64,000 nucleotides of DNA, taken from Melioribacteraceae bacterium. Lineage in GTDB: Bacteria > Bacteroidota > Ignavibacteria > Ignavibacteriales > Melioribacteraceae. A model generated the notes under the pieces. That model did not search any database and was not told where the DNA came from. It saw only the letters and a list, made by a program, of their open reading frames with translations. Shown in pieces: positions 17,080 to 26,656 of the stretch. Position numbers and translations under genes: made by a program. Numbering within the stretch: position 1 is the first letter of the stretch; every line of letters starts with the position of its first letter. The stretch is from NCBI GenBank assembly GCA_024103215.1, contig JAGFIY010000039.1, forward strand, positions 1 through 64,000. The letters run 5' to 3'.

Positions 17080-20000
17080 TTATATTTTTTCTTTTATAAC
17101 TCCTTCTTTATGTTTTCGTGAAGTTACATAATAGAAAGACGGAATTACGAAGAGTGTTAAGAAAGTTGAAACCAACAGTCCACCTATACTGACAACACCA
17201 AGCGGAATTCTCATCTCTTTACCTGCATCACCTATACCTAGTGCCATAGGCAGCATACCAAGTATGATTGCAATTGTTGACATAAGAATTGGTTTTAGTT
17301 TTGTCGGGCAAGCTTCAATCAAAGCCTCTCTTACCGGGGTTCCTTCTTCTCTAACCAGTTGGTTTGTGTAATCCAGCATAAGGATAGCATTGTTCACAAC
17401 AATACCGATAAGCATAATCAATGCCATCAACGATGTTATTGCAAATGAAATATTTGTATGATATAATGAAGCAAACACGCCGATCATTGCAAGCGGAATT
17501 GTTAGAAGTATAAAGAACGGCTGCAGAAAGCTTTCAAGAATTGCGGCAAGAAGCATATAGGTAAGTATAATCGCAAGAACAAAAGCAAACAGCATATCGG
17601 AGATCATAGCATTCATCATTTTTACGTTGCCACCCCAGCTGAATGAATATCCGGGAGGGAAATCCATTTCATTTAACCGGCTCTCAATTTCTGAAGTCAC
17701 ATTACCTAGAGGGACATCGGGGGCCGGGGAACCTGTAAATTGAATTGTTGTGTATTTGTTTCTGTGAAGAATTTTTGTGTAACCAACTGTAAAATCAACA
17801 TCTGCTAATTGTGAAATTCTGTAAACCATTCCGGATTGTGTTACTATAGGAATATTCCCGACTTTTTCAGGTGTGTCAACGTTGCTGTCCTTCATAGTGA
17901 TAGTTATGTCGTATTCGTCTCCTTCTTCCCGATACTTCGAGAATTCAAGACCAGCAATCGCTGCTCGTAAAGTTAAAGCAAGCTCTTGGACAGAAACGCC
18001 TGCTTCAGCAATTTTATCTCTTTTGGGAAAAAGAGTAATTTCCGGTTTACCCGCTCGTGACGAGTTATCGAAATTTATCAATCCAGGAATATCTTTACAT
18101 TCCTCAACTATACTGTCTTTCCACTGCTCCAGAATATCGAGGTCCTGTCCAAGCAAATAGAACTGGATCGGGGCTCCTCCCATACCCATTCCGGAACCAT
18201 AATCGACTACGATTTTTGCATTAGGGATAGATGATAGTTTTTTCACGAAACCTGCGATCATCTTGTCAAGTCCGGCTTCCCGCTCACTTTCATCAACGAG
18301 CTGTACGTCCATTCGAGCCATATTTGACCCGGTGTTAAGATCGCTTATCTTTCCCAAATTTGTTAGAATATATTCAACTTCATCGTAGGATTTTAAACGG
18401 TTTTCGATTTCAGCAAGAACGTTCGCCGTTTCATACAAATTATATCCTTCGGGGAGTTCTACCTCTACTTTAATTTTTCCATCGTCGAGATTGGGCATAA
18501 ATTCAAACCCGATATTTGGAGCATAGATAATAATTGATAAAACAAATAATACAAACGCCGTAACAATCACCAATATTGATCGTTTCTTACTTCTCAATAC
18601 ATTTGTTAAAAGTTTTCTATAATATTCGTCCCAACTAAGAAAAACTTTGTGGAGTGCATCGCTTAATTTGCCGCTTGTAAGTTTTTGAGGAAGAATTATT
18701 GATGCAAGCATCGGTGTAAGAGTAAACGAGAACAATAGAGAAAAAATTGTTGCAAAACTTGCGGCAAGGGCAAGCTCGCTTAGAAATCTTCCTACCATTG
18801 AAGACATACTTGCAATTGGGAGAAACACAACAATGTTTGTCATCGTTGCAGCTAGAACTGCAACAAGCACTTCCGTTGTACCTATATAAGCAGCTCGTTT
18901 GTTCTCAAGTCCAAGCCGTTTGTGCCTGAATATATTTTCCAGCACAACAACGGAATTTGCAACGAGAACACCAACAGAAACCGAAAGTCCCATTAATGTC
19001 ATCATGTTTAGAGTCAACCCAAATGCCTGAAGAAGCAGAAACGTGGAGATTATTGAAGTCGGCATCGAAAGTGCAACAATAATCGTAGAGCGAATATCCG
19101 TAAGAAATACAAACAACACAATTGATGTGAAGATAATACCGAGTATTATGTTGCTCATCGTATCTTCAACGGTGGAGCGTATAAACACCGATCTATCGTT
19201 TACCATTTCAAGATTGGTTCCCGAGGGAAGTGATGCTTTAATTTCCGGAAGCGCTTCTTTAACCGCATTGGCAACTTCAACGGCATTGCCCTCAGAACTT
19301 TTTACAATTCCCAAACGGACAACGTTTTCATTTCGAAACTGTTTTTCAGCATCGAAGAAAATAGTACGCTGGCGAATGTCTTTTCCGGAATCCGAAACCG
19401 CTGCAAATTGTCTCAGCTTTTTGTAACCGAAAGAAGTTGGAACTTGCAGTTCTTCAAGTTCTTCCAAGCTTTCGAATTCCCCGTCCAATCTCACCGTGTA
19501 TTCTTGATCGTCAATTTGAAAATAACCTCCCGGCATTTTCATATTGTGAGCAGCCAAAATCTGCATCAACTGGGGGATAGAAATAAAATTATGAAAAATA
19601 TCTTTGTTATCAAGAACAACACGAATTTCGCGTTCCTGTCCGCCTGTTATATCAACTCTTGCAACACCTTGAATTTGAGAAAATCTATCCTTCAGAGTTT
19701 TGTCGGCAATCCTGAAAAGTTCACGCGGGTCCATATCTCCGCTGAGTACCACATCGATAATTGGGAAGGCACGGATATCGACCTTTTGAACAATTGGTTT
19801 TTCGGCATCGTCCGGCAGTTCGTTCAATATTTGATCCACCTTATCCTTTACTTCCTGGTTTGCAACGTCCACATTCTTATCAAGATTAAATTCAATTATG
19901 ATAATCGATACGCCGTCGAGTGAATAGGATTCAATGCTTTCTATCTGACTAACTGTAGCTATAACATCTTCAATTCTTTTTGTTACAAGAGTTTCAATTT

Positions 20001-20172
20001 CCTTCGGGCCTGCTCCTGGATATACTGTTTGTACGGTCACATAAGGAACTTCTACATCCGGCATTTGATCAAGATTAAGTCCAATAAAAGCCAGTGCACC
20101 GAAGATCAGGAAAACCAAAATTCCCATTGTTGTAAGAACGGGACGGTTTATTGATGTTTTTGCAAGAATCAT
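17080..20172 (-). CDS. RND efflux pump inner-membrane subunit with altered proton relay
   Basis: A 1030-residue RND transporter with the normal two-fold layout of TM helix, periplasmic loop and six-helix block, repeated once. It belongs to a different subfamily from the pump at 2736-5801. At the TM4 position where AcrB has the Asp pair (VDDAIVVVEN), this protein reads LVANSVVVLEN, so both acidic residues are lost. At the TM10 Lys position it reads GIVVNNAILMLDY. Asn at that second site is common in some RND subfamilies, but loss of the acidic residue in TM4 is unexpected. The gene follows its adaptor by 9 bases in a four-gene TetR-OMF-adaptor-pump operon. The substrate is unknown. Confidence 0.95.
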   Translation of the reverse strand: MILAKTSINRPVLTTMGILVFLIFGALAFIGLNLDQMPDVEVPYVTVQTVYPGAGPKEIETLVTKRIEDVIATVSQIESIESYSLDGVSIIIIEFNLDKNVDVANQEVKDKVDQILNELPDDAEKPIVQKVDIRAFPIIDVVLSGDMDPRELFRIADKTLKDRFSQIQGVARVDITGGQEREIRVVLDNKDIFHNFISIPQLMQILAAHNMKMPGGYFQIDDQEYTVRLDGEFESLEELEELQVPTSFGYKKLRQFAAVSDSGKDIRQRTIFFDAEKQFRNENVVRLGIVKSSEGNAVEVANAVKEALPEIKASLPSGTNLEMVNDRSVFIRSTVEDTMSNIILGIIFTSIVLFVFLTDIRSTIIVALSMPTSIISTFLLLQAFGLTLNMMTLMGLSVSVGVLVANSVVVLENIFRHKRLGLENKRAAYIGTTEVLVAVLAATMTNIVVFLPIASMSSMVGRFLSELALAASFATIFSLLFSFTLTPMLASIILPQKLTSGKLSDALHKVFLSWDEYYRKLLTNVLRSKKRSILVIVTAFVLFVLSIIIYAPNIGFEFMPNLDDGKIKVEVELPEGYNLYETANVLAEIENRLKSYDEVEYILTNLGKISDLNTGSNMARMDVQLVDESEREAGLDKMIAGFVKKLSSIPNAKIVVDYGSGMGMGGAPIQFYLLGQDLDILEQWKDSIVEECKDIPGLINFDNSSRAGKPEITLFPKRDKIAEAGVSVQELALTLRAAIAGLEFSKYREEGDEYDITITMKDSNVDTPEKVGNIPIVTQSGMVYRISQLADVDFTVGYTKILHRNKYTTIQFTGSPAPDVPLGNVTSEIESRLNEMDFPPGYSFSWGGNVKMMNAMISDMLFAFVLAIILTYMLLAAILESFLQPFFILLTIPLAMIGVFASLYHTNISFAITSLMALIMLIGIVVNNAILMLDYTNQLVREEGTPVREALIEACPTKLKPILMSTIAIILGMLPMALGIGDAGKEMRIPLGVVSIGGLLVSTFLTLFVIPSFYYVTSRKHKEGVIKEKI

Positions 20173-20181
20173 TTTTACCCC

Positions 20182-21222
20182 TTATTGAACTTCGTTTACT
20201 TTTTGTCCGTTTACTAACATTTCCGACCCTTTAACTATCAGTTTATCGCCCGGATTAAGTCCATCCAAAATTTCTACCCAAATTGCGTTTCTTTGCCCGG
20301 TTTTAACCTCCTGAAGCTTTGCACTATCATCGACGGAAACGAAGAGATATTCTTTTTTGTTCTGCTGCTTTATTAAATGTTTTGGAACTATTAACGCTTC
20401 CTTGTTTTCGTAAATCTTTATCGCAATTTCAACCGAAGTTCCCGGACGAAGTTCTTTTGAGGAATTATCGAATTCAACTTCAGCATAAAAAGATCTTGTG
20501 CGCGGATCAACCGAAAGTGATACGTGAGTTACTTTGCCTTTATAAACTTTCCCGAGATGATTGATCTCCGAATCCATGCCTTTTTTAATTAAACGAATTT
20601 CCTCTTCGTTTGCCCAAACCTTTGCTTTCATCCTGTTCATTTTTGCTATTGTAAAAAGCGCGGCTTTAGAATCAACTCCGTCACCTTCGTTAACCTTTAT
20701 CTCCGTTATAATTCCATCATAAGGAGCATCAATAAACAAAGCTTGACGAGCCATTTCATAATTTCTTTTGTCAACCAGATACTTCGTTTCTGCTCCGTCG
20801 AAATTTGCTTGTGAGGTTTCTCCGGCAGTCAAAAGTGATTTCATTCTTTGATAAGTTTTAAGCGAGTTATCATAAGCGGCTTTTGCCTGTTCGTACTGAA
20901 CTGCCGGGTTATCTTCTGGGAATTGAACAACAATATCATCTTCTTTTACAAAATCACCTACTCTGAAATTTATCTTCTCAACTCTTCCGCCGACAGCCGC
21001 GGCACGTGTGGTCTGCATTATTCCCGATAGTGTTGAATAGAAGGTAAGTTCTTTCTTGAAGTATTCTGGCTTAACAATTTCGACAGCAACAGGGACACCG
21101 TTATTGTTTTGAATATCCGACATGCTTTCGCTTGCATCCGACTCTTCTTCCCCGCAGCCGGAAATGGCAAAAAGCGAAACCACCGTGATAAGTAAGATCA
21201 GCAGTTTTAATTTTAATTTCAT
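20182..21222 (-). CDS. RND periplasmic adaptor, lipoprotein
   Basis: Membrane-fusion subunit of 346 residues that pairs with the RND pump encoded 9 bases downstream. The N-terminus is a lipoprotein signal: KLLILLITVVSLF, then the lipobox AISGC with Cys near 22, followed by an acidic Ser-rich linker. Barrel-sandwich halves (RVEKINFRVGDFVKEDD and FIDAPYDGIITEIKVNEG) flank a short helical hairpin (about 108-145). The barrel region contains VDPRTRSFYAEVEF, typical of HlyD_D23-type adaptors. It follows the outer-membrane factor gene by 15 bases. Confidence 0.94.
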   Translation of the reverse strand: MKLKLKLLILLITVVSLFAISGCGEEESDASESMSDIQNNNGVPVAVEIVKPEYFKKELTFYSTLSGIMQTTRAAAVGGRVEKINFRVGDFVKEDDIVVQFPEDNPAVQYEQAKAAYDNSLKTYQRMKSLLTAGETSQANFDGAETKYLVDKRNYEMARQALFIDAPYDGIITEIKVNEGDGVDSKAALFTIAKMNRMKAKVWANEEEIRLIKKGMDSEINHLGKVYKGKVTHVSLSVDPRTRSFYAEVEFDNSSKELRPGTSVEIAIKIYENKEALIVPKHLIKQQNKKEYLFVSVDDSAKLQEVKTGQRNAIWVEILDGLNPGDKLIVKGSEMLVNGQKVNEVQ

Positions 21223-21237
21223 TGAATTTATAACTCC

Positions 21238-22659
21238 TTAATCATTTATAAATTTCATTTCGTTTACATCCAAGGTACCGATAAGTTTTTCAAGTTTGGC
21301 GATAGCAATAATATATTCGTAAACAACTTGAAGTCTGTTAGTTCTTGCGGTTTGGAGTTCTATATTCGCATTTTTAATTTCGAGTTGAGTTCCGCTTCCT
21401 TCGTTGTATCTTGTGTTTGCTATTTCGTAAGCCTTTTCAGCAAGCTTAACGTTACGTTCAACCGCATCCACTTGAATTTTTACAAATTTGATTTCGTTGA
21501 TAGTGTTCTTAACTTCAGACACAATAAAATCTTTTAGATTTCCTAACTGTTCCTCGGTTTGACGAAGTCCAATCAGCGACTGTTCAACTTTGTTTTTCGT
21601 CCTTCCGCCATTGAAAAGATTCATCGAAAAAGAAAGCCCAACCGTGGTGGATGAATAATTTTGGAAATTCCAATCATCGGCAGAACCGGCATAGGTGTAA
21701 TTTCCGAATGCTGCAAGCTGCGGCCAATATTCCGACCGGTCAAGTGCGATAAATTCTTCGTCTATCTGTTGTTTCACCTTCAATGAACTAATATCAAAAT
21801 TTTTCTTTAGCGCTTCAGAAACTGCATCATCAACTTCGGGAATATCATAATCAGAAAATTCAATTTCACCTACTGCTTCAAGTTCGGAGGTTTGATCAAC
21901 ACCAAGTACTATCTTAAATTTATTCAAAGCATCCGAATACATATTCTCGAGTTCATAAACTTTCGGTCTGATATTTTCAACCATCACTTCAGCTTGCATC
22001 ATTTCGTAGTCTGAAGTAAGACCTTGTTTGTGATAAGAAGATACATTACTTAAGTTTTCTTCGGAATTCCTAAGCGATGCTTTAGAAATCTCAAGCATCT
22101 GCTGTGAGAGAAGAGTACCATAAAATGCCTGCTTAACACTCAAGATTACCTCCGCAACTTTTGCTTTCAACTGTTCGCGTGATAATTCCAAGTAAATCTG
22201 TGATGCACCTATACCTCTGAAGACTGCCGAGTTAAATAAAATCTGAGTTACTTGTGCACTTGCTTCATAATTATTTGTCTGTGCAAAAGATTGAAGTTTT
22301 GTCTGCATCGGAAGCAGTTTTGATTCATCCCTCGGAATCACATTCTCACTAAATAAAATATTGTAAGTAGCATTTGTTAAGAGTGATTCAAAATCGGGGA
22401 ATGCCATTTTTGGTTTAGCTAGAAAGTGAGAAAACCCGGCTGAAACATCCAGTGAGGGTAGTGCGTATCCGAATGCTTCATCAACTGCTTCCTCCGCTTT
22501 TTGAACTTCCATCTTAGCTATTTTAATTTCACGGTTATTCTCAAGCGCAGTCTCAATAGCCTGTTCAAGCGTGAAGGACTGTCCGTTTGTATTACTCATA
22601 AGAATAATAAAAAAGAGTAATGTCAAACTGATCAGCCTTGTCAAATCATTTTTTTTCAT
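21238..22659 (-). CDS. TolC-like outer-membrane efflux channel
   Basis: Outer-membrane factor of 473 residues that provides the exit duct for the tripartite pump. The signal peptide runs to about residue 27 (SNTNGQS). Two OEP repeats follow, each beginning with a family-type motif: SFTLEQAIETALENNREIKIAKMEV near the N-terminus, and in the second half GLSFSMNLFNGGRTKNKVEQS. Long heptad-rich helices (about 165-260 and 370-450) form the periplasmic alpha-barrel. NTRYNEGSGTQLEIKNANIEL is the usual second-repeat signature. The gene starts 23 bases after the tetR-like gene. Confidence 0.93.
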   Translation of the reverse strand: MKKNDLTRLISLTLLFFIILMSNTNGQSFTLEQAIETALENNREIKIAKMEVQKAEEAVDEAFGYALPSLDVSAGFSHFLAKPKMAFPDFESLLTNATYNILFSENVIPRDESKLLPMQTKLQSFAQTNNYEASAQVTQILFNSAVFRGIGASQIYLELSREQLKAKVAEVILSVKQAFYGTLLSQQMLEISKASLRNSEENLSNVSSYHKQGLTSDYEMMQAEVMVENIRPKVYELENMYSDALNKFKIVLGVDQTSELEAVGEIEFSDYDIPEVDDAVSEALKKNFDISSLKVKQQIDEEFIALDRSEYWPQLAAFGNYTYAGSADDWNFQNYSSTTVGLSFSMNLFNGGRTKNKVEQSLIGLRQTEEQLGNLKDFIVSEVKNTINEIKFVKIQVDAVERNVKLAEKAYEIANTRYNEGSGTQLEIKNANIELQTARTNRLQVVYEYIIAIAKLEKLIGTLDVNEMKFIND

Positions 22660-22682
22660 TAGCAGCTCTATCTTTTGTTAAC

Positions 22683-23303
22683 TTATTTTCTAATTCCGTC
22701 GAATACCAGATCGATAAGTTTATCGATGGTATTCTTAAGCTTATTAACTGTTTGTTCGTCTATATATTTTTTATCAATTTTCGAGTATTCGAATACTTCA
22801 ATTGCCTGCAAGTAACGAAGTATTGTTCTTGCAAAATCGCGAGCATCAATTCTTTTCAATTGGCTCGATCGGATTCCTTCTTCAATTATTGTCGTAACAT
22901 AGAGTTCGGCGCTGTCATAAAATTCTTTAAAAGATTCTTCAATAACTCTCGAAATTTCTATAAAGGCATGCGGTGTAATGTTATACTTTTTATTTTCGTT
23001 ATAAGTATGTGCGATAAGGATGGTTAAGAAAAGTTTAAGTTTTTGTTTTGTTGATTTTTCTTTTGCTGCCTCGCTTTCGAAGGCGGAAATCTTTGATTTA
23101 TAATAACGTTGAATTATCTCGTTTAGGAGAGCTTCTTTGCTTTCGAAATAATAATATATGCTGTTTTTTTTAATACCAACTTTTCTTGCGATATCTTCAA
23201 GAGTTGTCTTATGATAACCGAAGTAAGCAAATTGTTCTTCCGCCGCTTCAATTATTAGTTCTTTCTTTTGATCGTAGTTTTCCGAAATCTTTTTCTGTGC
23301 CAT
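22683..23303 (-). CDS. TetR family repressor of the efflux operon
   Basis: A 206-residue regulator. The N-terminal helix-turn-helix spans about residues 15-60: IIEAAEEQFAYFGYHKTTLEDIA, then GIKKNSIYYYFESKEALL, which is the TetR hallmark. The helical ligand-binding half is diverse, as usual. It is the first gene of the operon and probably represses it, including itself. A 31-base inverted repeat sits seven bases before its start codon, in the right place for its own operator. An inducer cannot be predicted. Confidence 0.95.
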   Translation of the reverse strand: MAQKKISENYDQKKELIIEAAEEQFAYFGYHKTTLEDIARKVGIKKNSIYYYFESKEALLNEIIQRYYKSKISAFESEAAKEKSTKQKLKLFLTILIAHTYNENKKYNITPHAFIEISRVIEESFKEFYDSAELYVTTIIEEGIRSSQLKRIDARDFARTILRYLQAIEVFEYSKIDKKYIDEQTVNKLKNTIDKLIDLVFDGIRK

Positions 23304-23309
23304 TTAGTA

Positions 23310-23340
23310 TTTTCGAACATTGGAACTAATCGTTCGAAAA
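23310..23340 (-). promoter_or_regulatory. Probable TetR operator: 9-bp inverted repeat
   Basis: TTTTCGAAC at 23310-23318 and GTTCGAAAA at 23332-23340 form a perfect inverted repeat around a 13-base spacer. It lies immediately upstream of the tetR-like start codon. The two TTCGAA cores are 21 bases apart, two helical turns, as expected for a TetR dimer pair. Autoregulation is inference. Confidence 0.7.
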
Positions 23341-23822
23341 ATAGACAAACTTGTTGATCTATTCAAGTGCAAAATTTTGAGTAGCAGTATTTCATAGGGA
23401 TTTAAATTGTAGGTTGAAGGCAAAAAGTTAAAAGTGAACGATAATCAGTAAAAGAAAATGAATTATCAATTAAGAAACATAAACTAAGAAATGGCGATAC
23501 ATTACTGATAAAGAATGAATGGAGTCCAGTTTGTTATTATTTTCGTCTAAGGTTAAAGAGTCTGTGTGATAATTCATAATTACCCATGGCTTCATCCACG
23601 GGATGGCATAACCTCAAAATACCACAGGACTTTAATCCAATAAAATGTTGAAAATGAGGCATGCTTGCCGGTAGGCAAGCTAAAGCCAAAAGATGGGTTT
23701 GTAATCTTAACCCCCGACTTAATATTCGGGGCAATAAAAGTTCTCCACATACTCTGAAGCGGACAGAAATACTCATACTTATTCAACATACTCTGAATCA
23801 GTGAGTGATTGATGCAAGAAAA
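23341..23822. repeat. Gene-free gap made of mosaic REP-like hairpins
   Basis: No credible gene; the short open frames here are repeat-derived. Three hairpins line up: CCCATGG/CCACGGG at about 23583-23602 (one mismatch), GCTTGCC/GGCAAGC at 23663-23680, and CCCCGA/TCGGGG at 23712-23731. GGCAAGCTAAAGC at 23674-23686 is identical to 7495-7507. A TAGGTTGAAGG-like segment near 23410 echoes the other gap as well. ATACTCTGAA also recurs twice (about 23749 and 23789). The element resembles the mobile-like intergenic repeats of Bacteroidota. No transposase gene is present in the window. Confidence 0.6.
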
Positions 23823-24287
23823 TTATTTTGCGGATTTAACCGCGTCGACAACTTTTGTAAGTAAATCAATAAATTGTGCATCATCCAAATAACCTGGAAT
23901 AACTCCCATAAAATCAACGCCGTTGTGAAAAAATCCGGTAGAGGGATAACCGCTCACTCCAGCCATTTGAGCGAACTGTGCGCCAGTAAGATTTTGTCCC
24001 TCGTAAACCAAACCTTTGTCCTTTTCCGGATTGAGTTTTACAACCACAAAATATTTGTTCAAATAATCTATTACTTTTTTGTTCGTGTAAGTGTTGGCAT
24101 CCATTTTTTTACACCAGCCGCACCAATCTGTATAAAAATCTATTAAGAGAATTTTCTTTTCGTTTTTTGCCTTATTCAGTCCATCGTTGTATGAAAGCCA
24201 TTCGAGTTCGCTACCTTTGGCTGAAATTGAGATAAATGAAATAAAAAATAATACTACTGCAATTCTATTTAAAATGATCCGGTTCAA
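23823..24287 (-). CDS. Periplasmic thioredoxin-like protein (CGWC), TTG start
   Basis: A 154-residue exported thiol-disulfide protein. The signal peptide covers about 1-25. The thioredoxin-fold active site is DWCGWCKKM with Cys56 and Cys59, and the cis-Pro loop is SGYPST. The fold and the insert after the active site resemble the thioredoxin_7/DsbD-gamma type, so a reductant or folding role in the periplasm is likely. The start is TTG at 24287, supported by AGGAG six bases upstream. It appears monocistronic, following a terminator on the same strand. Confidence 0.88.
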   Translation of the reverse strand: MNRIILNRIAVVLFFISFISISAKGSELEWLSYNDGLNKAKNEKKILLIDFYTDWCGWCKKMDANTYTNKKVIDYLNKYFVVVKLNPEKDKGLVYEGQNLTGAQFAQMAGVSGYPSTGFFHNGVDFMGVIPGYLDDAQFIDLLTKVVDAVKSAK

Positions 24288-24372
24288 ATTTTTCTCCTTT
24301 GTGTTGATTACTTTTATTATTCAATGTAATGAAAATGAGATAAAAATATTTCGAAATGGGTTCAAAATTTCC

Positions 24373-24409
24373 AAAAAAAAACAGCCGTCAAAAACTTAAT
24401 TGACGGCTG
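24373..24409 (-). terminator. Rho-independent terminator of the S9 peptidase gene
   Basis: A 10-bp stem (CAGCCGTCAA / TTGACGGCTG) with an 8-base loop, followed on the minus strand by nine T's. It lies just beyond the peptidase stop at 24436. Confidence 0.9.
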
Positions 24410-24435
24410 ATACAAATCCAAATAATCATTTATCG

Positions 24436-26586
24436 CTATAAATTATCGAAGAAATATTGTGAAATTTTTGTATAGAGATGCAGCACATCTTTTCCTCCTA
24501 CACCATGTCCATGTCCTACATAGGGGAAATAATCTAGAGGTTTATTCAAATTTGCCGCTTTCTTTGCAAATTCAAGCGTGTTTTGCCAAACAACCGTAGG
24601 GTCCGATGTTCCGTGAACCAGTAGTAGTTTCCCGTTCAGGTTATCAACATAATTGAGAAGCGAACTTTCTTCATAACCTTCTGGATTTTTCTGCGGAGTG
24701 TCCATATATCTTTCGGTATACATAATCTCGTAAAATTTCCAATCGATAACTGCTCCTCCGCCAACACCTACTTTGAAAGCATCCGCAGTTCTCAACATCA
24801 ATGATGTTGTCATAAAACCGCCGTAACTCCAACCGAAAACTCCGACTCTTTCTGCATCAACATAATTTTTGGTTTTAAGATAATTTAATCCCGCAAGTTG
24901 ATCTTGAACTTCTACTGTTCCCAATCTTCCAAATGTAGCTTGTTCAAATTCCAAACCTCTGTTAGCGGAGCCTCTGTTATCGAGAGTAAAAATTATATAA
25001 CCATTCTGCGCCATGTAATGAAACCAAAAATCATAACGCCCGTACGGGAATGAATTTTTTATTAACTGTGCGTGAGGTCCGCCGTAAACATAGAATATCA
25101 CCGGGTACTTTTTCGATTCATCAAAATCTGGCGGGTAAATCGTTCGGGAGTAAAGATCTGTTCCGTCATCAGCCTTAATAGTATTTATTTCTGTTTTACC
25201 TAATTTGAATTCAGTCAATGGATTAGCAGAGTTTAATAAATTTTTCTTTGATTCACCATCAGCGGAAAGAACATCAATAATCCTAGGGGTTTCCATATTT
25301 TGATATGTATCTACAAAAAGATCTTTCCCATCAAACTTATCAATTGAATGATTATAGCCTGGCTTTGTTAGTCGCTTAATTTCCGATGTTTGTAAACTCA
25401 CTTTATACAAGTGAGTTTCAAGAGGGGAATCTTTTGTGGCGGTTATAAAAATATTTTTCCCAGTCTCATCAAATCCAACAAAACTAAGTACGACCCATTT
25501 TCCCTTGGTGACTTGGTTTATCATATTTCCTTCTACATCGTAAAGGTAAAGGTGATTCCATCCATCTCTTTCCGAAAACCAGAGGAATTTTTCGTTGTTT
25601 TCCGGAAGAAAAATCAGCGGGTTTTCCGGCTCAACAAACTCATCATCTTTTTCTTCGAATAATGTTTTAATTTTCTCACCGGTTAACGCATTATACTTAA
25701 TCAGCCTCAAATGATCTTGATCTCTGTTAAGATGTGCAACAAAAATAAATTTTGAATCTGGACTCCAAGTAACTGCTGTTAAATATTGATCAGCCGGTTC
25801 TCCCGTGTTAAGCCAAACAGTATTTTTCGTCTCGATATTGTAAACTGCAATCTTTACATACTCGCTGGTTTGACCTGCCATAGGATATCTAATATTCTTT
25901 AATTCTGCCGGCGTACTTCCCATTTCAACAAGAGGGTATTGTGTGACCATTGTTTCGTCTTTATGATAGTAAGCGAGCAGTTTACTATCCGGTGAGAAGA
26001 ATATTCCTTTGTTAATTCCAAATTCGTTTCGGTGCACTGACTGCCCCGAAATGATTCCATCTCCGTTATCTGTAAGTTTTCTTAGATCAGTTTCGCTTAC
26101 TGCTAAGTATAAGTTATTATCAATCGTGAAGGCAGTTGTCTTATTATCACCTGCAGTTCTAATATTTGAAGCATTTTCGCTAATCGAATTAAGAAATTGA
26201 ATCGATAGATTTTCAGTGTTAACACGGAACAATTTTTGTTTCGACCAAAAATTGAAATGATTCTTATCAATCCAAGTAATCCGAGATATTCGAGTAAGTT
26301 CTTCCTCATTTATCTTTCCTAAGATTACATTCAAATCATTCAACCCAAGTAATTTTTTGCTTTCTTTTTCAGTTACGGAACCAAGCATCAAAAAATCTTC
26401 ATCATCGATTTTTTCGACAAATGAGTATTTGTCAGTGTTTGGTATTGGTGATAGTTGGTTGATTCTTTCGGGAGCTAGTTTTGAATAAGAATTAAAAACA
26501 ACATCTTCGAGGGTAAGTAGTTTTTCCTGTGCAGAAATTTGCAATGAAACAAACAGAATGATAAATAACAATGTGATTTTTCTCAT
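24436..26586 (-). CDS. Exported S9 family peptidase (dipeptidyl-peptidase IV-like)
   Basis: Prolyl-oligopeptidase-family serine peptidase of 716 residues, exported by a signal peptide (1-19, ending ISAQ). The N-terminal half is a DPP-IV-type beta-propeller. The C-terminal alpha/beta hydrolase domain has the nucleophile motif GWSYGGF (Ser at about 587), the Asp in HGTSDPTV and the His in VGHGHGVGG. GGPHAQLI and YIIFTLDNRGSANRG are typical of DPP-IV. The start at 26586 is preferred over the GTG nine bases earlier, because AAGGTG is then correctly spaced. It cleaves dipeptides or oligopeptides in the periplasm, probably for peptide nutrition. Single gene between two terminators. Confidence 0.93.
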   Translation of the reverse strand: MRKITLLFIILFVSLQISAQEKLLTLEDVVFNSYSKLAPERINQLSPIPNTDKYSFVEKIDDEDFLMLGSVTEKESKKLLGLNDLNVILGKINEEELTRISRITWIDKNHFNFWSKQKLFRVNTENLSIQFLNSISENASNIRTAGDNKTTAFTIDNNLYLAVSETDLRKLTDNGDGIISGQSVHRNEFGINKGIFFSPDSKLLAYYHKDETMVTQYPLVEMGSTPAELKNIRYPMAGQTSEYVKIAVYNIETKNTVWLNTGEPADQYLTAVTWSPDSKFIFVAHLNRDQDHLRLIKYNALTGEKIKTLFEEKDDEFVEPENPLIFLPENNEKFLWFSERDGWNHLYLYDVEGNMINQVTKGKWVVLSFVGFDETGKNIFITATKDSPLETHLYKVSLQTSEIKRLTKPGYNHSIDKFDGKDLFVDTYQNMETPRIIDVLSADGESKKNLLNSANPLTEFKLGKTEINTIKADDGTDLYSRTIYPPDFDESKKYPVIFYVYGGPHAQLIKNSFPYGRYDFWFHYMAQNGYIIFTLDNRGSANRGLEFEQATFGRLGTVEVQDQLAGLNYLKTKNYVDAERVGVFGWSYGGFMTTSLMLRTADAFKVGVGGGAVIDWKFYEIMYTERYMDTPQKNPEGYEESSLLNYVDNLNGKLLLVHGTSDPTVVWQNTLEFAKKAANLNKPLDYFPYVGHGHGVGGKDVLHLYTKISQYFFDNL

Positions 26587-26656
26587 TGGCATCACCTTAT
26601 TTTATAAAGAGTATCAAAAGTTAATTTGCTCTGTTTCAAACTGCAAATTTACTTTA

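Noticed and set aside
19408-19923. Plus-strand 171-codon frame opposite the RND pump
   Set aside because: It is a shadow of the RND gene, which has unmistakable family motifs; the overlapping frame has no recognisable protein features.
23537-23789. Two short overlapping frames in the repeat-rich gap
   Set aside because: They are translations of hairpin repeats in different frames and have no ribosome-binding site or family signature.
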